From Bacteroidota bacterium (lineage in GTDB: Bacteria; Bacteroidota; Bacteroidia; Chitinophagales; Chitinophagaceae), in the NCBI GenBank assembly GCA_030706735.1, contig JAUZNZ010000008.1:100163-164162 (forward strand): DNA of 64,000 nt. The letters run 5' to 3'. Below are positions 1-8,721 of the stretch, in pieces. Both the position numbers and the translations under genes were made by a program. Within the stretch, counting starts at the first letter, position 1, and each line of letters begins with the position of its first letter. The notes under the pieces were generated by a model. The model saw only the letters and a list, made by a program, of their open reading frames with translations. It had not been told where the DNA came from and made no database searches.

Positions 1-378
1 CGACACCAACAGGCCGTCTACTGACCTCGAGGCAAGGTATTGCGTGTTGGCGACCTCCCGCTCATAAGATTCATGGCTTTGAGAGATGATCACATAATAG
101 CCCTTCTTGTAGGCCACGGATTCGATGCCGTTGATCACCTGCGAAAAGAAATTATTGGCGATCTCGCAGACCACGATGCCGATCGAACGGCTTCTTTTTT
201 CCTTAAGGCTGAGGGCGATAGGGTTCGGACGGTAGTTCAGCTTTTCGGCGTATTCCAGGACAAGCTTCTTGGTCTCGGCGCTGATCTCGTAACTCCCCCG
301 GAGAGCCCTCGAAACGGTGGAAGTGGACAGCCCGAGCGCCTTGGCAATATCCTTTATCGTAATGGCTTCGAATTTCAT
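1..378 (-). CDS. LacI-family transcriptional repressor, 3' part outside window
   Basis: Reading leftward from an ATG at 378-376 gives 126 codons with no stop before the edge. The start is MKFEAITIKDIAKALGLSTS, a LacI-type helix-turn-helix, followed by the hinge region with NYRPNPIA and the beginning of the periplasmic-binding-like effector domain (SIGIVVCEIANNFFSQVING). Proteins of this family bind palindromic operators as dimers and release on binding a sugar. The gene is divergent from the sugar porter at 505, which is its most obvious target. It is also a candidate for reading the repeated element upstream of the susC genes, but nothing in the sequence proves that. The effector sugar cannot be told from the visible part. 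Confidence 0.93.
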   Translation of the reverse strand, partial: MKFEAITIKDIAKALGLSTSTVSRALRGSYEISAETKKLVLEYAEKLNYRPNPIALSLKEKRSRSIGIVVCEIANNFFSQVINGIESVAYKKGYYVIISQSHESYEREVANTQYLASRSVDGLLVS

Positions 379-504
379 TGCTGAAACTAAATTAACGTTT
401 TTTGAGGTACAACCCGCCGATTCCTCCCTCGTTGTCATTGTGCTTTAAGAAATTAGGATTAGATTAGTGCGCAATCAACGATCGATCTACACAAACCGTC
501 TAAC
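379..504. promoter_or_regulatory. Divergent promoter region between LacI-type gene and MFS transporter
   Basis: This 126-base spacer must hold both promoters. Near the repressor start lies ATTAACGTTTTTTG (391-404), which has an AACGTT centre like LacI-family operators and could serve autoregulation. Nearer the transporter is the run GCGCAATCAACGATCGATC (470-488), loosely related in reverse complement to the GGGAACGATTGCGTA element found in the pectin region, but it needs an insertion to align. No clear TAnnTTTG box was found. Confidence 0.35.
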
Positions 505-1824
505 ATGCTTTCCTATCCCGTCCGCATTGCGCTCATCGCCGCCCTCGGCGGTTTTCTCTTCGGTTTCGAGACCGTGGTGATCTCCGGCGCAGAAAAAACG
601 CTGGAACACCTGTGGTCCTTGAATACCTTCTGGCACGGATTCACCGTAACCTCCAGCCTCCTGGGTACGATATTGGGTTCCATGATCGCCGGAGTGCCGG
701 CTAAGAAATATGGTAGAAAAAAGGTACTGCAAGTGATCGCCCTGTTCTTCATCGTGGCCGCTGTAGGTTGCGCATCGATCTCCGCCTGGATATTATTCAT
801 CGTTTTCCGGATCATCGGCGGACTGGCCGTCGGGGCCTCTTCCGTCGTCGCCCCCATGTATATCTCTGAGATCGCGCCTTCCGGCCTGAGGGGTCGCCTC
901 GCCGGATCCTTCCAGGTGAATATCGTGGCCGGCATCTGCATCGCATTCCTGACGAACTATGTATTCAACCTGTATCTTGGTGCGGGGGCCTGGCGCTTGA
1001 TGCTGGGCGTGATGGCCGTTCCTTCCGTCTTATTCTGGATACTGCTCCGCTCCATACCGGAAAGCCCGCGGTGGCTCATTCTGAATAGTCGCGATAACGA
1101 AGCGATCCCCGTAATGGAAAAGCTCGGGGAGGCAAACGTTCCCGCAGTAATCCAGTCCATCAGGGATTCCGTGAAAGAACATAAGGAGGCGCTCTTTCAA
1201 AAGAGGTATGCCAAACCGATCGTATACGCCATGCTGCTGGCCATGTTCAACCAGTTTTCAGGGATCAATGCGATCTTATATTATGCTCCGCGGATCTTTG
1301 AAATGGCGGGCTTTTCAAAGAACGACGCATTCGGACAATCCATTTTTCTGGGTGTGGCCAACCTGACCTTTACCCTGCTGGCCATGTCCATCATCGATAA
1401 GTTCGGACGCAAGAAATTGTTGCTTATCGGATCGGTCGGCACAGCCGTATTTTTGGGCCTGACCGCTCATGCCTTCCATGGTGACGTATCCGGTAACAGC
1501 AATTTGCTTGTCTACCTGATCGGCTTTATCGCCTTCTTCGCGTTTTCCCAGGGGGCTGTGATTTGGGTTTTCATTTCCGAGATATTTCCCAATTCGGTCC
1601 GGTCGCAGGGAGGTTCCCTGGGAAGCTCAACGCATTGGGTCATGGCGGCGGCCATTTCCTGGATATTCCCGAGTGTGGCGGAAAACTTAACACACGGCGT
1701 TTACCTGTCTTTTGTGTTCTTTGCCCTGATGATGGTATTACAATTGATCTTTATCTGGTGGTTCATGCCGGAAACCAAGGGCAGGAGCCTGGAGCAGATC
1801 CAAAAGGACCTCGGCATCGCCTGA
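505..1824 (+). CDS. Sugar-porter family MFS transporter
   Basis: A 439-residue inner-membrane transporter of about 12 helices. It shows the sugar-porter signatures: ALGGFLFGFETVVISGAE in helix 1, YGRKK after helix 2 (about residue 72), PESPRWL near residue 188, the QFSGINAILYYAP stretch in helix 7, FGRKK near 294, and PETKGRSLEQI at the C terminus. These mark the XylE/AraE/GLUT-like group, usually sugar:proton symporters. Length is normal for the family. It is divergent from the LacI-type repressor, so uptake is probably controlled by that protein. The sugar is not deducible; a neutral pentose or hexose is likely, and rhamnose has its own transporter nearby. Confidence 0.93.
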   Translation: MLSYPVRIALIAALGGFLFGFETVVISGAEKTLEHLWSLNTFWHGFTVTSSLLGTILGSMIAGVPAKKYGRKKVLQVIALFFIVAAVGCASISAWILFIVFRIIGGLAVGASSVVAPMYISEIAPSGLRGRLAGSFQVNIVAGICIAFLTNYVFNLYLGAGAWRLMLGVMAVPSVLFWILLRSIPESPRWLILNSRDNEAIPVMEKLGEANVPAVIQSIRDSVKEHKEALFQKRYAKPIVYAMLLAMFNQFSGINAILYYAPRIFEMAGFSKNDAFGQSIFLGVANLTFTLLAMSIIDKFGRKKLLLIGSVGTAVFLGLTAHAFHGDVSGNSNLLVYLIGFIAFFAFSQGAVIWVFISEIFPNSVRSQGGSLGSSTHWVMAAAISWIFPSVAENLTHGVYLSFVFFALMMVLQLIFIWWFMPETKGRSLEQIQKDLGIA

Positions 1825-1863
1825 TCGGCCGCGCCTGAGCTTCTCTTTCAATAATGGAAAAAT

Positions 1864-2307
1864 ATGCATATGAATAAGACGATCATCTGCCTGTTAGCTC
1901 TCCTCCCACTGTTCGCCTCACGCGGCATGGCGCAGGACAAAGAGGAAAGATCGGTCTCCGCGGCCGTAGAATCCTTACGCAAAGCCATGGTCGATCCGGA
2001 TAAAGCCGTGCTCGACAAACTCACCATGGAAGAGCTTAGCTATGGCCACTCCAACGGCATGATCCAGGATAAACAAGCCTTCATGGACGCCCTGGTCAGC
2101 GGCAAATCCGACTTTGTCACTATCGACCTCAGCAATCAGACGGTCAGGGTGGTTGGCAAGACCGCCCTGGTGCGGCACATCCTGTCTGCCACGACCAACG
2201 ACGGCGGTAAGCCCGGTTCGACCAAACTCTCGATCCTCATGGTCTGGCAACAACAAAAGGATGGTAATTGGCGGCTCCTGGCCCGGCAGGCGACCAAAGT
2301 GCCTTGA
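1864..2307 (+). CDS. Secreted NTF2-like (DUF4440/SnoaL-type) protein
   Basis: A 147-residue protein with a signal peptide (MHMNKTIICLLALLPLFAS, cleavage near RGMAQ). The mature part has the length and pattern of DUF4440/SnoaL-like NTF2-fold domains: an N-terminal helix with VESLRKAMVDPDKAVLDKL, a central DFVTIDLSN strand region and a C-terminal LMVWQQQKDGNWRLLARQATK, the usual W.L..RQ ending. Function in such small periplasmic proteins is generally unknown. A second ATG at 1870 is an equally possible start. It lies 40 bases after the transporter and 180 before rhaT, so it may be a transition gene between the two units. Confidence 0.75.
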   Translation: MHMNKTIICLLALLPLFASRGMAQDKEERSVSAAVESLRKAMVDPDKAVLDKLTMEELSYGHSNGMIQDKQAFMDALVSGKSDFVTIDLSNQTVRVVGKTALVRHILSATTNDGGKPGSTKLSILMVWQQQKDGNWRLLARQATKVP

Positions 2308-2346
2308 CCTTTGAGGCTCAAGCCCCCTCCCCAAGCCTACGCCCCC

Positions 2347-2374
2347 GGCATGAAGCCAACGGCATGAAGCCAAC
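2347..2374. repeat. 14-bp tandem direct repeat, two copies
   Basis: GGCATGAAGCCAAC occurs twice back to back (2347-2360 and 2361-2374), and a further GGC starts a third copy. It lies in the spacer upstream of rhaT. It looks like a recent slippage duplication; no protein-binding role can be inferred from it alone. Confidence 0.9.
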
Positions 2375-2439
2375 GGCCTCAGGCTGGCAGTGCTATTCCA
2401 ACCATGACAGTACATGATGGCCTGACCGACAATAATTTC

Positions 2440-2455
2440 TAGATTTACCGATCTA
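2440..2455. promoter_or_regulatory. Candidate operator palindrome upstream of rhaT
   Basis: TAGATTTACCGATCTA is an inverted repeat with 5-bp arms and a 6-base spacer, 33 bases upstream of the rhaT start. Its position suits an operator for the GntR-type regulator encoded at the end of this operon. The assignment is inferred from position and symmetry only. Confidence 0.35.
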
Positions 2456-2487
2456 TTGACAGCCATATTGAAAAAATCCCTGTTTCC

Positions 2488-3567
2488 ATGCAGTTAATAC
2501 TCGGTATTTTCTTTCATTTCATCGGCGGTTTTGCCTCGGGCAGCTTCTATATGCCCTTCAAAAAGGTTAGAAAATGGGCCTGGGAAAGCTATTGGATCGT
2601 CGGTGGGCTATTTTCCTGGCTCATCGTCCCCCCACTGGCCGCATGGCTGACCGTGCCCCACTTCGCGGAGATCATTTCACTGACCTCCGCGTCCACTTTC
2701 TGGTGGACCTATTTCTGGGGGGTCCTATGGGGGGTCGGCGGCCTGATGTACGGTCTCGGAATGCGCTATCTCGGCATGTCGCTGGGCAATTCAGTTCTGC
2801 TGGGTTTTACTTCGGCATTCGGCGCCCTGGTTCCATCCATCTATTATGGGATCATGCACACGCCGGGAAAAACGACTTTCCACGACCTGCTGACGACCTA
2901 CTGGGGCAGGATCGCGCTGGCCGGCGTGATCCTTTGCCTGATCGGGATCTATATCTGCGGAAAAGCGGGCGTGATGAAGGAACGGGAGCTTTCAGACGAG
3001 AAAAAGAAAGAGAGCGTCAAAGAATTCAGTCTGGTAAAGGGCCTGATCGTCTGTACGATTTCGGGCATCCTCAGCGCCTGCTTCAATTATGGCATCGAAT
3101 CCGGTAGCCCGATGGCCGGGGCGGCCAATAGCCTCTGGCATGCCGCCCACCCGGATGCCACGACCGAATTCCTTTACCAAAACAACGTCACCTACGTCGT
3201 TCTGCTATGGGGAGGGTTGACGACCAATTTCATATGGTGCATGATCCTCAATGCCCGAAACCGGACATTTGGGGATTATACCGACAAGTCTTCACCCCTC
3301 GCCAGAAATTATTTCTTTGCTGCACTCGCAGGGACGGTCTGGTTCCTCCAGTTCTTCTTTTATGGAATGGGGGAGAGCAGGCTGGGCAATGGAGCCAGTT
3401 CCTGGATCCTGCATATGGCCTTCATCATCCTGGTGGCCAACATGTGGGGGATCGCGCTCAGGGAATGGAAGGGAGTCAGCAGGAAGACCCGTGTCATGAT
3501 TACCGTCGGCATCATTACGATACTCTTATCCGTATTATTGGTGGGCTATGGTAATTCCCAAAAGTAG
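2488..3567 (+). CDS. rhaT: L-rhamnose/proton symporter
   Basis: A 359-residue, roughly ten-helix membrane protein. The start MQLILGIFFHFIGGFASGSF and the stretches YMPFKKVRKWAWESYW, MRYLGMSLGNSVLLG and ISGILSACFNYGIESG are characteristic of RhaT; the E. coli protein is 344 residues. It imports L-rhamnose with a proton across the inner membrane. It is the first gene of an operon in which every later gene belongs to rhamnose breakdown, with 23 bases to the aldolase/dehydrogenase gene. A candidate operator palindrome lies 33 bases upstream. Confidence 0.95.
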   Translation: MQLILGIFFHFIGGFASGSFYMPFKKVRKWAWESYWIVGGLFSWLIVPPLAAWLTVPHFAEIISLTSASTFWWTYFWGVLWGVGGLMYGLGMRYLGMSLGNSVLLGFTSAFGALVPSIYYGIMHTPGKTTFHDLLTTYWGRIALAGVILCLIGIYICGKAGVMKERELSDEKKKESVKEFSLVKGLIVCTISGILSACFNYGIESGSPMAGAANSLWHAAHPDATTEFLYQNNVTYVVLLWGGLTTNFIWCMILNARNRTFGDYTDKSSPLARNYFFAALAGTVWFLQFFFYGMGESRLGNGASSWILHMAFIILVANMWGIALREWKGVSRKTRVMITVGIITILLSVLLVGYGNSQK

Positions 3568-3590
3568 AAGAACTCGTTAAATGGAAAAAT

Positions 3591-5711
3591 ATGCCTGGTA
3601 AACAGCAGGATTTCAAGCATGTCAGCTATCTCTGGGACGAAAAAAAAGCCGCCGCGCTGGAAGGCGATGAGGTCGGGCTCCTGATCTACAGGTCCAATCT
3701 CCTGGGCGCGGACCTTCGTCTCACCAATTACGGCGGGGGCAACACATCCTGCAAGACCATGGCAAAGGATCCGCTCACCGGTCGCCAAACGGAAGTGATG
3801 TGGGTGAAGGGTTCCGGCGGCGATCTCGGAACGCTGAAACGTAACGGACTGGCAGCCCTTTACCTGGATCGCCTGCGCAGTCTGGAGCAGGTTTACGGCG
3901 GTCTGGCCACGGAAGATAAAATGGTCGAATTGTTCAATTACTGCATCTTCGACCTCAGCTCCAGGGCCCCTTCCATCGATACCCCATTGCACGCCTTTCT
4001 CCCGTTCGCACACATCGACCACCTCCATCCCGATGCGGCCATCGCCATCGCAGCCGCGAAGGAAGGAAAAGCCATTACCGATAAGTTATTCGGTGGCGCG
4101 ATAGGCTGGGTGGATTGGCAGCGCCCGGGCTTCGATCTTGGCCTGAAGCTCCGGAAATGCCTTGAGTCAAACCCGGGGATACGTGGCATCATGCTCGGCT
4201 CTCATGGTCTCTTTACCTGGGGAAATACCGCCTACGAAAGTTATCTCAATACACTCGAAGTGGTCGAACGCTGTGCCCAATACCTCGAGGATCACATCGG
4301 GCAGCGCAAGCCGGTATTCGGAGGCTCCAAAGGGCAACCGTTGCCGAAAAAAGAAAGATTATCCAGGGCCGCCTCGCTTGCGCCCCTGCTCAGGGGATAT
4401 TGCTCTTCCCATACGCGGATGATCGGTCATTTTTCTGATGACGAACGCGTGCTCGAATTCATTGGCTCCCGGGATCTGACCCGCCTGGCGCCGATGGGCA
4501 CCAGTTGCCCCGACCATTTCCTGCGCACGAAGATCAGCCCCATGGTACTGGATCTCAGCCCTGCCGAAGACCTGAAGGACACGGCCGGGATCAGGGCGAA
4601 GCTAGCCCCCCAATTCGAGTCCTACCGCCGTCTCTATGCCCGGTATTATGAGTCCTGTAAGCATCCGGACAGCCCGCCCATGCGCGACCCCAACCCGGTG
4701 GTCATCCTTTACCCCGGCATAGGCATGTTCACTTTTGCAAAGGATAAACAAACGGCCAGGGTGGCTGCCGAGTTTTATATCAATGCGATCAACGTGATGA
4801 AGGGCGCTGAGGCGATCTCATCCTACACTTCGTTGCCCCGGCAGGAGGCCTTCAACATCGAATACTGGCTGCTCGAAGAGGCGAAGCTCCAACGCATGCC
4901 CAAACCCAGGCCACTGTCGGGCCGCGTCGCCCTGATCACCGGCAGCGCCGGAGGTATCGGAAAGGCGATCGCTAAACGGTTTGTCGACGAAGGAGCCTGC
5001 GTGATCATCAATGATAATGACGGGAAGCGGCTCGCAGTGGCCAGCCAGGAGTTCCAGCAGCACTACGGAAAGGATGCGTTCATCGCGGAAGTGCTCGATG
5101 TCACGGAAGCGGATACCATCCGCAATACCTGCCGCGCCGCCTCGCTGGCGTTCGGCGGCATGGACATCGTGGTGAACTGCGCAGGATTGTCCATTTCGAA
5201 ACCGATCGAGGAACATACCGAGCAGGATTGGGACCTGCTCTATGACGTGCTTGTGAAGGGGCAGTTCCTGGTGACACAGGCCGGCGTGGAGATCATGAGA
5301 CAACAGGCCATCGGCGGCGACATCCTGAATATCGTTAGCAAGAACGCGTTGGTATCAGGTCCCAACAACGCGGCTTATGGGTCCGCCAAGGCCGCCCAGC
5401 TTCACCTTAGCCGGCTGAATGCCGCCGAGCTCGGCGCAGACAAGATCAGGGTCAATACCGTGAATCCGGATGCCGTCATCTCCGACAGCAAGATATGGGA
5501 AGGCGCATGGGCGGAAGGACGCGCCAAAGCATACGGCGTCAAGGTCGAAGACCTGCCCGCATACTATGCGAAACGGACCCTGCTCAATGAGATCATCCTG
5601 CCCGAAGACATTGCCAATGCCTGCTTCGCATTTGTGGGCGGTTTGCTCCATAAGTCGACGGGAAATGTCCTGAACGTGGACGGAGGGGTGGCCATGGCAT
5701 TCGTACGATAA
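3591..5711 (+). CDS. Bifunctional rhamnulose-1-phosphate aldolase / L-lactaldehyde dehydrogenase (RhaEW type)
   Basis: A 706-residue fusion. Residues about 1-420 form a class II aldolase/adducin domain (NYGGGNTSCKT near the N terminus, LHAFLPFAHIDHLHPD, LGSHGLFTWG). Residues about 435-706 form a short-chain dehydrogenase with the nucleotide motif TGSAGGIGKA near residue 450, NCAG, and the catalytic YGSAK near 593. In this family, known as RhaEW in published reconstructions of rhamnose pathways, the aldolase half splits L-rhamnulose-1-phosphate to DHAP and L-lactaldehyde and the second half oxidises lactaldehyde to lactate with NAD+. The ATG at 3591 is chosen; a nearby ATG at 3581 is out of frame. 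Its place between rhaT and rhaM supports the assignment. Confidence 0.93.
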   Translation: MPGKQQDFKHVSYLWDEKKAAALEGDEVGLLIYRSNLLGADLRLTNYGGGNTSCKTMAKDPLTGRQTEVMWVKGSGGDLGTLKRNGLAALYLDRLRSLEQVYGGLATEDKMVELFNYCIFDLSSRAPSIDTPLHAFLPFAHIDHLHPDAAIAIAAAKEGKAITDKLFGGAIGWVDWQRPGFDLGLKLRKCLESNPGIRGIMLGSHGLFTWGNTAYESYLNTLEVVERCAQYLEDHIGQRKPVFGGSKGQPLPKKERLSRAASLAPLLRGYCSSHTRMIGHFSDDERVLEFIGSRDLTRLAPMGTSCPDHFLRTKISPMVLDLSPAEDLKDTAGIRAKLAPQFESYRRLYARYYESCKHPDSPPMRDPNPVVILYPGIGMFTFAKDKQTARVAAEFYINAINVMKGAEAISSYTSLPRQEAFNIEYWLLEEAKLQRMPKPRPLSGRVALITGSAGGIGKAIAKRFVDEGACVIINDNDGKRLAVASQEFQQHYGKDAFIAEVLDVTEADTIRNTCRAASLAFGGMDIVVNCAGLSISKPIEEHTEQDWDLLYDVLVKGQFLVTQAGVEIMRQQAIGGDILNIVSKNALVSGPNNAAYGSAKAAQLHLSRLNAAELGADKIRVNTVNPDAVISDSKIWEGAWAEGRAKAYGVKVEDLPAYYAKRTLLNEIILPEDIANACFAFVGGLLHKSTGNVLNVDGGVAMAFVR

Positions 5712-5721
5712 AAACATACCC

Positions 5722-6036
5722 ATGCAACGCGTTGCTTTTAAAATGCGCCTCCATAAGGGTTGCGAGGCCGAATATCAACGTCGCCACGATGCCATCTGGC
5801 CCGGATTGGCGGACTTGCTGAAACAGAACGGCATTCGGGAATATTCCATATTTTTAGACGAGACGACAAACGACCTGTTCGGATACCTGACGATGGCCGA
5901 CCCCGCGCGACTGGACAACTTGCCTGCGGAGGCGATCATGCAGAAATGGTGGGAGCATATGAAGGATATCATGGACACGAATCCCGATAACTCGCCGGTG
6001 ACCAGCCGGCTCAAAGAAGTTTTCTACCTTCCTTAA
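5722..6036 (+). CDS. rhaM: L-rhamnose mutarotase
   Basis: A 104-residue cytoplasmic enzyme, the normal size of RhaM. It keeps the family pattern: YQRRHDAIWPGLADLLK with the catalytic His, then GIREYSIFLD, LFGYL and the paired tryptophans of KWWEHMKDIM. RhaM interconverts the alpha and beta anomers of L-rhamnose and so feeds the isomerase. The gene starts 10 bases after the aldolase/dehydrogenase stop and ends 10 bases before rhaI, so the operon is tight. Confidence 0.95.
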   Translation: MQRVAFKMRLHKGCEAEYQRRHDAIWPGLADLLKQNGIREYSIFLDETTNDLFGYLTMADPARLDNLPAEAIMQKWWEHMKDIMDTNPDNSPVTSRLKEVFYLP

Positions 6037-6046
6037 AATGTAAAAA

Positions 6047-7342
6047 ATGCGACTGGAACAGCACAAAGTGGAAGAGCATAACCGATCCTTGCTGGCCGCA
6101 CATCGCCGGAAGTTCGATTTTCTGGCTTCGGATATCGGTCTGCGGGGGAACGGCGGCCCCGATCTGGCGCCGATCCTGCAGCGCCTGATCGATTTTCAGG
6201 TGGCCATACCCAGTTGGGCCCTCGGCGCCGGGGGTACCCGCTTCGGCCGTTTCACGACCGGGGGCGATCCGCGCAGCCTGGAAGAGAAGATCGAGGATAT
6301 CGGCTTGCTTCATGCGCTGAATCGTTCCAGCGGAGCCATCTCCCTCCACATCCCCTGGGACATTCCCACGGACCCCGCTGCCATAAAGGCCCTGGCCGCG
6401 GGTCTTGGCATCCGCTTCGATGCGATGAATTCAAATACATTCCAGGACCAGCCGGGCCAGCAGCACAGCTATAAATTCGGGTCCCTGCAGCATGTCCGGA
6501 AGGAAGTGCGCCGCCAGGCCGTCGAACATAATCTCGACGTGATCCGCCATGGAGTGGAACTTGGATCCAAATCGCTGACCGTCTGGCTCGCCGACGGTTC
6601 CTGCTTCCCGGGACAACTCAATTTCAGGCAGGCATTCCGACATACCCTGGAGGGTCTGCAGGAGATTTACGCCGGCCTGCCGGCAGATTGGAAGATGTTT
6701 GTCGAGTACAAGGCTTTTGAACCGAATTTTTATTCCATGACGGTCGGCGATTGGGGCCAGTCCCTGCTCTATGCGACCAAACTGGGGCCAAAAGCCTATA
6801 CGCTGGTTGATCTGGGCCACCACCTGCCCAATGCAAATATCGAACAGATCGTAGCCCTCCTGCTGATGGAGGGGAAACTCGGCGGGTTTCATTTCAATGA
6901 TTCCAAATACGGCGACGACGATCTCACCGTGGGCAGCATCAAGCCCTATCAGCTGTTTCTTATTTTCAACGAACTGGTGGAAGGGATGGACGCCAGGCAT
7001 ATGGATCATGCCGCTGATCTGGGCTGGATGATCGATGCCTCCCACAATGTGAAGGACCCGCTCGAAGACCTTTTGCAATCCGTCGAGGCCATCATGATCT
7101 CCTATGCACAGTCACTTCTCATCGACCGCAGGCGCCTGGCGGAGGCGCAGGAATCCAATGACGTGACTTGCGCACAGGAGACGCTTCAAAATAGTTTTCG
7201 AACCGATGTGCGTCCTCTGGTGGCCGAAGCCCGCCTGCGGGCCGGCGGAGCCCTCGATCCCCTGTCCCTGTACCGAAGCGTGAAAGCGCGCGCAAACCTG
7301 ATCAAAGAACGCGGCTCCAAGACCGTGGCAACGGGATTATGA
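6047..7342 (+). CDS. rhaI: L-rhamnose isomerase (RhaI type)
   Basis: A 431-residue TIM-barrel isomerase that converts L-rhamnose to L-rhamnulose. It belongs to the RhaI type known from Pseudomonas stutzeri and Gram-positives rather than to E. coli RhaA. The expected metal ligands are visible: Glu in FVEYKAFEPNF (about 220), Asp in TLVDLGHH (about 254), and His and Asp in GGFHFNDSKYGDDD (about 281 onward). The last four bases overlap rhaB (ATGA at 7339-7342), which suggests translational coupling. Confidence 0.94.
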   Translation: MRLEQHKVEEHNRSLLAAHRRKFDFLASDIGLRGNGGPDLAPILQRLIDFQVAIPSWALGAGGTRFGRFTTGGDPRSLEEKIEDIGLLHALNRSSGAISLHIPWDIPTDPAAIKALAAGLGIRFDAMNSNTFQDQPGQQHSYKFGSLQHVRKEVRRQAVEHNLDVIRHGVELGSKSLTVWLADGSCFPGQLNFRQAFRHTLEGLQEIYAGLPADWKMFVEYKAFEPNFYSMTVGDWGQSLLYATKLGPKAYTLVDLGHHLPNANIEQIVALLLMEGKLGGFHFNDSKYGDDDLTVGSIKPYQLFLIFNELVEGMDARHMDHAADLGWMIDASHNVKDPLEDLLQSVEAIMISYAQSLLIDRRRLAEAQESNDVTCAQETLQNSFRTDVRPLVAEARLRAGGALDPLSLYRSVKARANLIKERGSKTVATGL

Positions 7343-8721
7343 ACGCCATCGCGATATTTGATATCGGGAAGACCAATAAAAAGCTGTTCCTGTTCGACGA
7401 GCAATACAAGATCGTATGGGAACGATCCTTCCTGATAAGGGAATGCCTGGATGAGGATGGGGACCCCTGCGAGGATCTCCATATGCTCACGGCCTGGGTG
7501 AAGGACGCATTGCTGGAATTGGGCAGTGAACCCGGCGATCTCCGGATCCGCGCCCTGAACTTTTCGGCGTATGGCGCCAGCCTGGTGCATATCGGCGAGG
7601 ATAACCGCCCGGTAACCTCTCTGTACAATTACCTGAAGCCCTATCCCGATACGCTCAAGCGGAAATTTTATGATAAGTACGGAGGAGAGGTGACCTTTTC
7701 CATGCTGACTGCTTCCCCCGTATTGGGAAGCCTCAACTCGGGTATGCAGTTGTACCGTATCAAAGAAGAGAGGCCGCACACGTTTGAACGGATAAGACAT
7801 TCCCTCCACCTTCCCCAATATGTCAGCTGGCTATGGACCGGCCAGGCTTGCTCCGATATCACCAGCATCGGCTGTCATACGAATTTGTGGAATTTTTCCC
7901 AACATCATTATCACGAGTGGGTCTACCGGGAGGGCATCATGGATAAATTGGCTCCGCTCGTTCCCTCGACGAACGGTTATCCCCTCAAATGGCCGGCCGG
8001 CCAACCCCTTCCCCATGGGATGGCGGAGGATTGCGTGGCAGGTGTCGGACTGCATGATAGCTCGGCCGCCATGATCCCCTACCTGGCAAGTTTCCGGGAG
8101 CCCTTTGCGCTGATCTCCACAGGTACCTGGTGCATAAGCATGAACCCGTTTAATGAAACGCCGTTAACCGTCGCGGAATTGCAAAAGGACTGCCTTTGCT
8201 ATCTGACCTGGCAGGGTAAACCGGTCAAGTCTGCCCGGCTCTTCGCAGGCTATCAGCACGAACAACAGGTCCGGAGGTTGGGCGATCATTTTCACCGGTC
8301 ACCCGATCAGTATGCATCGGTCGCCTTCGATCCCGATCTCGCGGATCCCGTGCAGGCACGCATTCCGACTGGCAGCGCGCCGTTCTCCGCCGTGGACCTC
8401 TCCGCATTCGGCTCTTACGAACAGGCGTATCATGCCTTGCTGCTCGATATCATGGAGCAACAGGTCGCTTCGACGACCCTCATACTCCACGGAACCGATA
8501 TCAAACGCATCTTCGTGGACGGAGGTTTCGGCAAGAACCAGGTCTATATGCACTTACTGGCTGCCGCCTTTCCACATATCGAGGTGTTCGCGGCTTCCAT
8601 TCCCCAGGCCAGCGCCATTGGCGCGGCCATGGCTATTCACGGGCAATGGAATGAAGGCGGCCTGCCCGGCGACCTCATCGAATTACGGTATTACAGGAAT
8701 TATCTAAATTCGAACCTGTGA
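7339..8721 (+). CDS. rhaB: FGGY-family kinase, rhamnulokinase
   Basis: A 460-residue FGGY carbohydrate kinase with two actin-like domains. It opens with IAIFDIGKTNKKLFLFD (phosphate-1 loop), contains LISTGTWCISMNPF (phosphate-2 type loop) and VDGGFGKNQVYMHLLA plus SAIGAAMAIHG in the C-terminal domain. From its place between rhaI and the regulator it should phosphorylate L-rhamnulose at the 1-position. The sequence is divergent from E. coli RhaB, so the substrate rests on context. It overlaps the genes on both sides by four bases. Confidence 0.9.
   Translation: MNAIAIFDIGKTNKKLFLFDEQYKIVWERSFLIRECLDEDGDPCEDLHMLTAWVKDALLELGSEPGDLRIRALNFSAYGASLVHIGEDNRPVTSLYNYLKPYPDTLKRKFYDKYGGEVTFSMLTASPVLGSLNSGMQLYRIKEERPHTFERIRHSLHLPQYVSWLWTGQACSDITSIGCHTNLWNFSQHHYHEWVYREGIMDKLAPLVPSTNGYPLKWPAGQPLPHGMAEDCVAGVGLHDSSAAMIPYLASFREPFALISTGTWCISMNPFNETPLTVAELQKDCLCYLTWQGKPVKSARLFAGYQHEQQVRRLGDHFHRSPDQYASVAFDPDLADPVQARIPTGSAPFSAVDLSAFGSYEQAYHALLLDIMEQQVASTTLILHGTDIKRIFVDGGFGKNQVYMHLLAAAFPHIEVFAASIPQASAIGAAMAIHGQWNEGGLPGDLIELRYYRNYLNSNL

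Noticed and set aside
470..488. Possible sixth copy of the pectin element in reverse complement
   Set aside because: CGTTGATTGCGC needs an insertion to align with AACGATTGCGTA, and the tail does not match.
1563..1838. Open frame inside the sugar transporter on the same strand
   Set aside because: It is out of frame with a clearly conserved MFS protein and has no features of its own.
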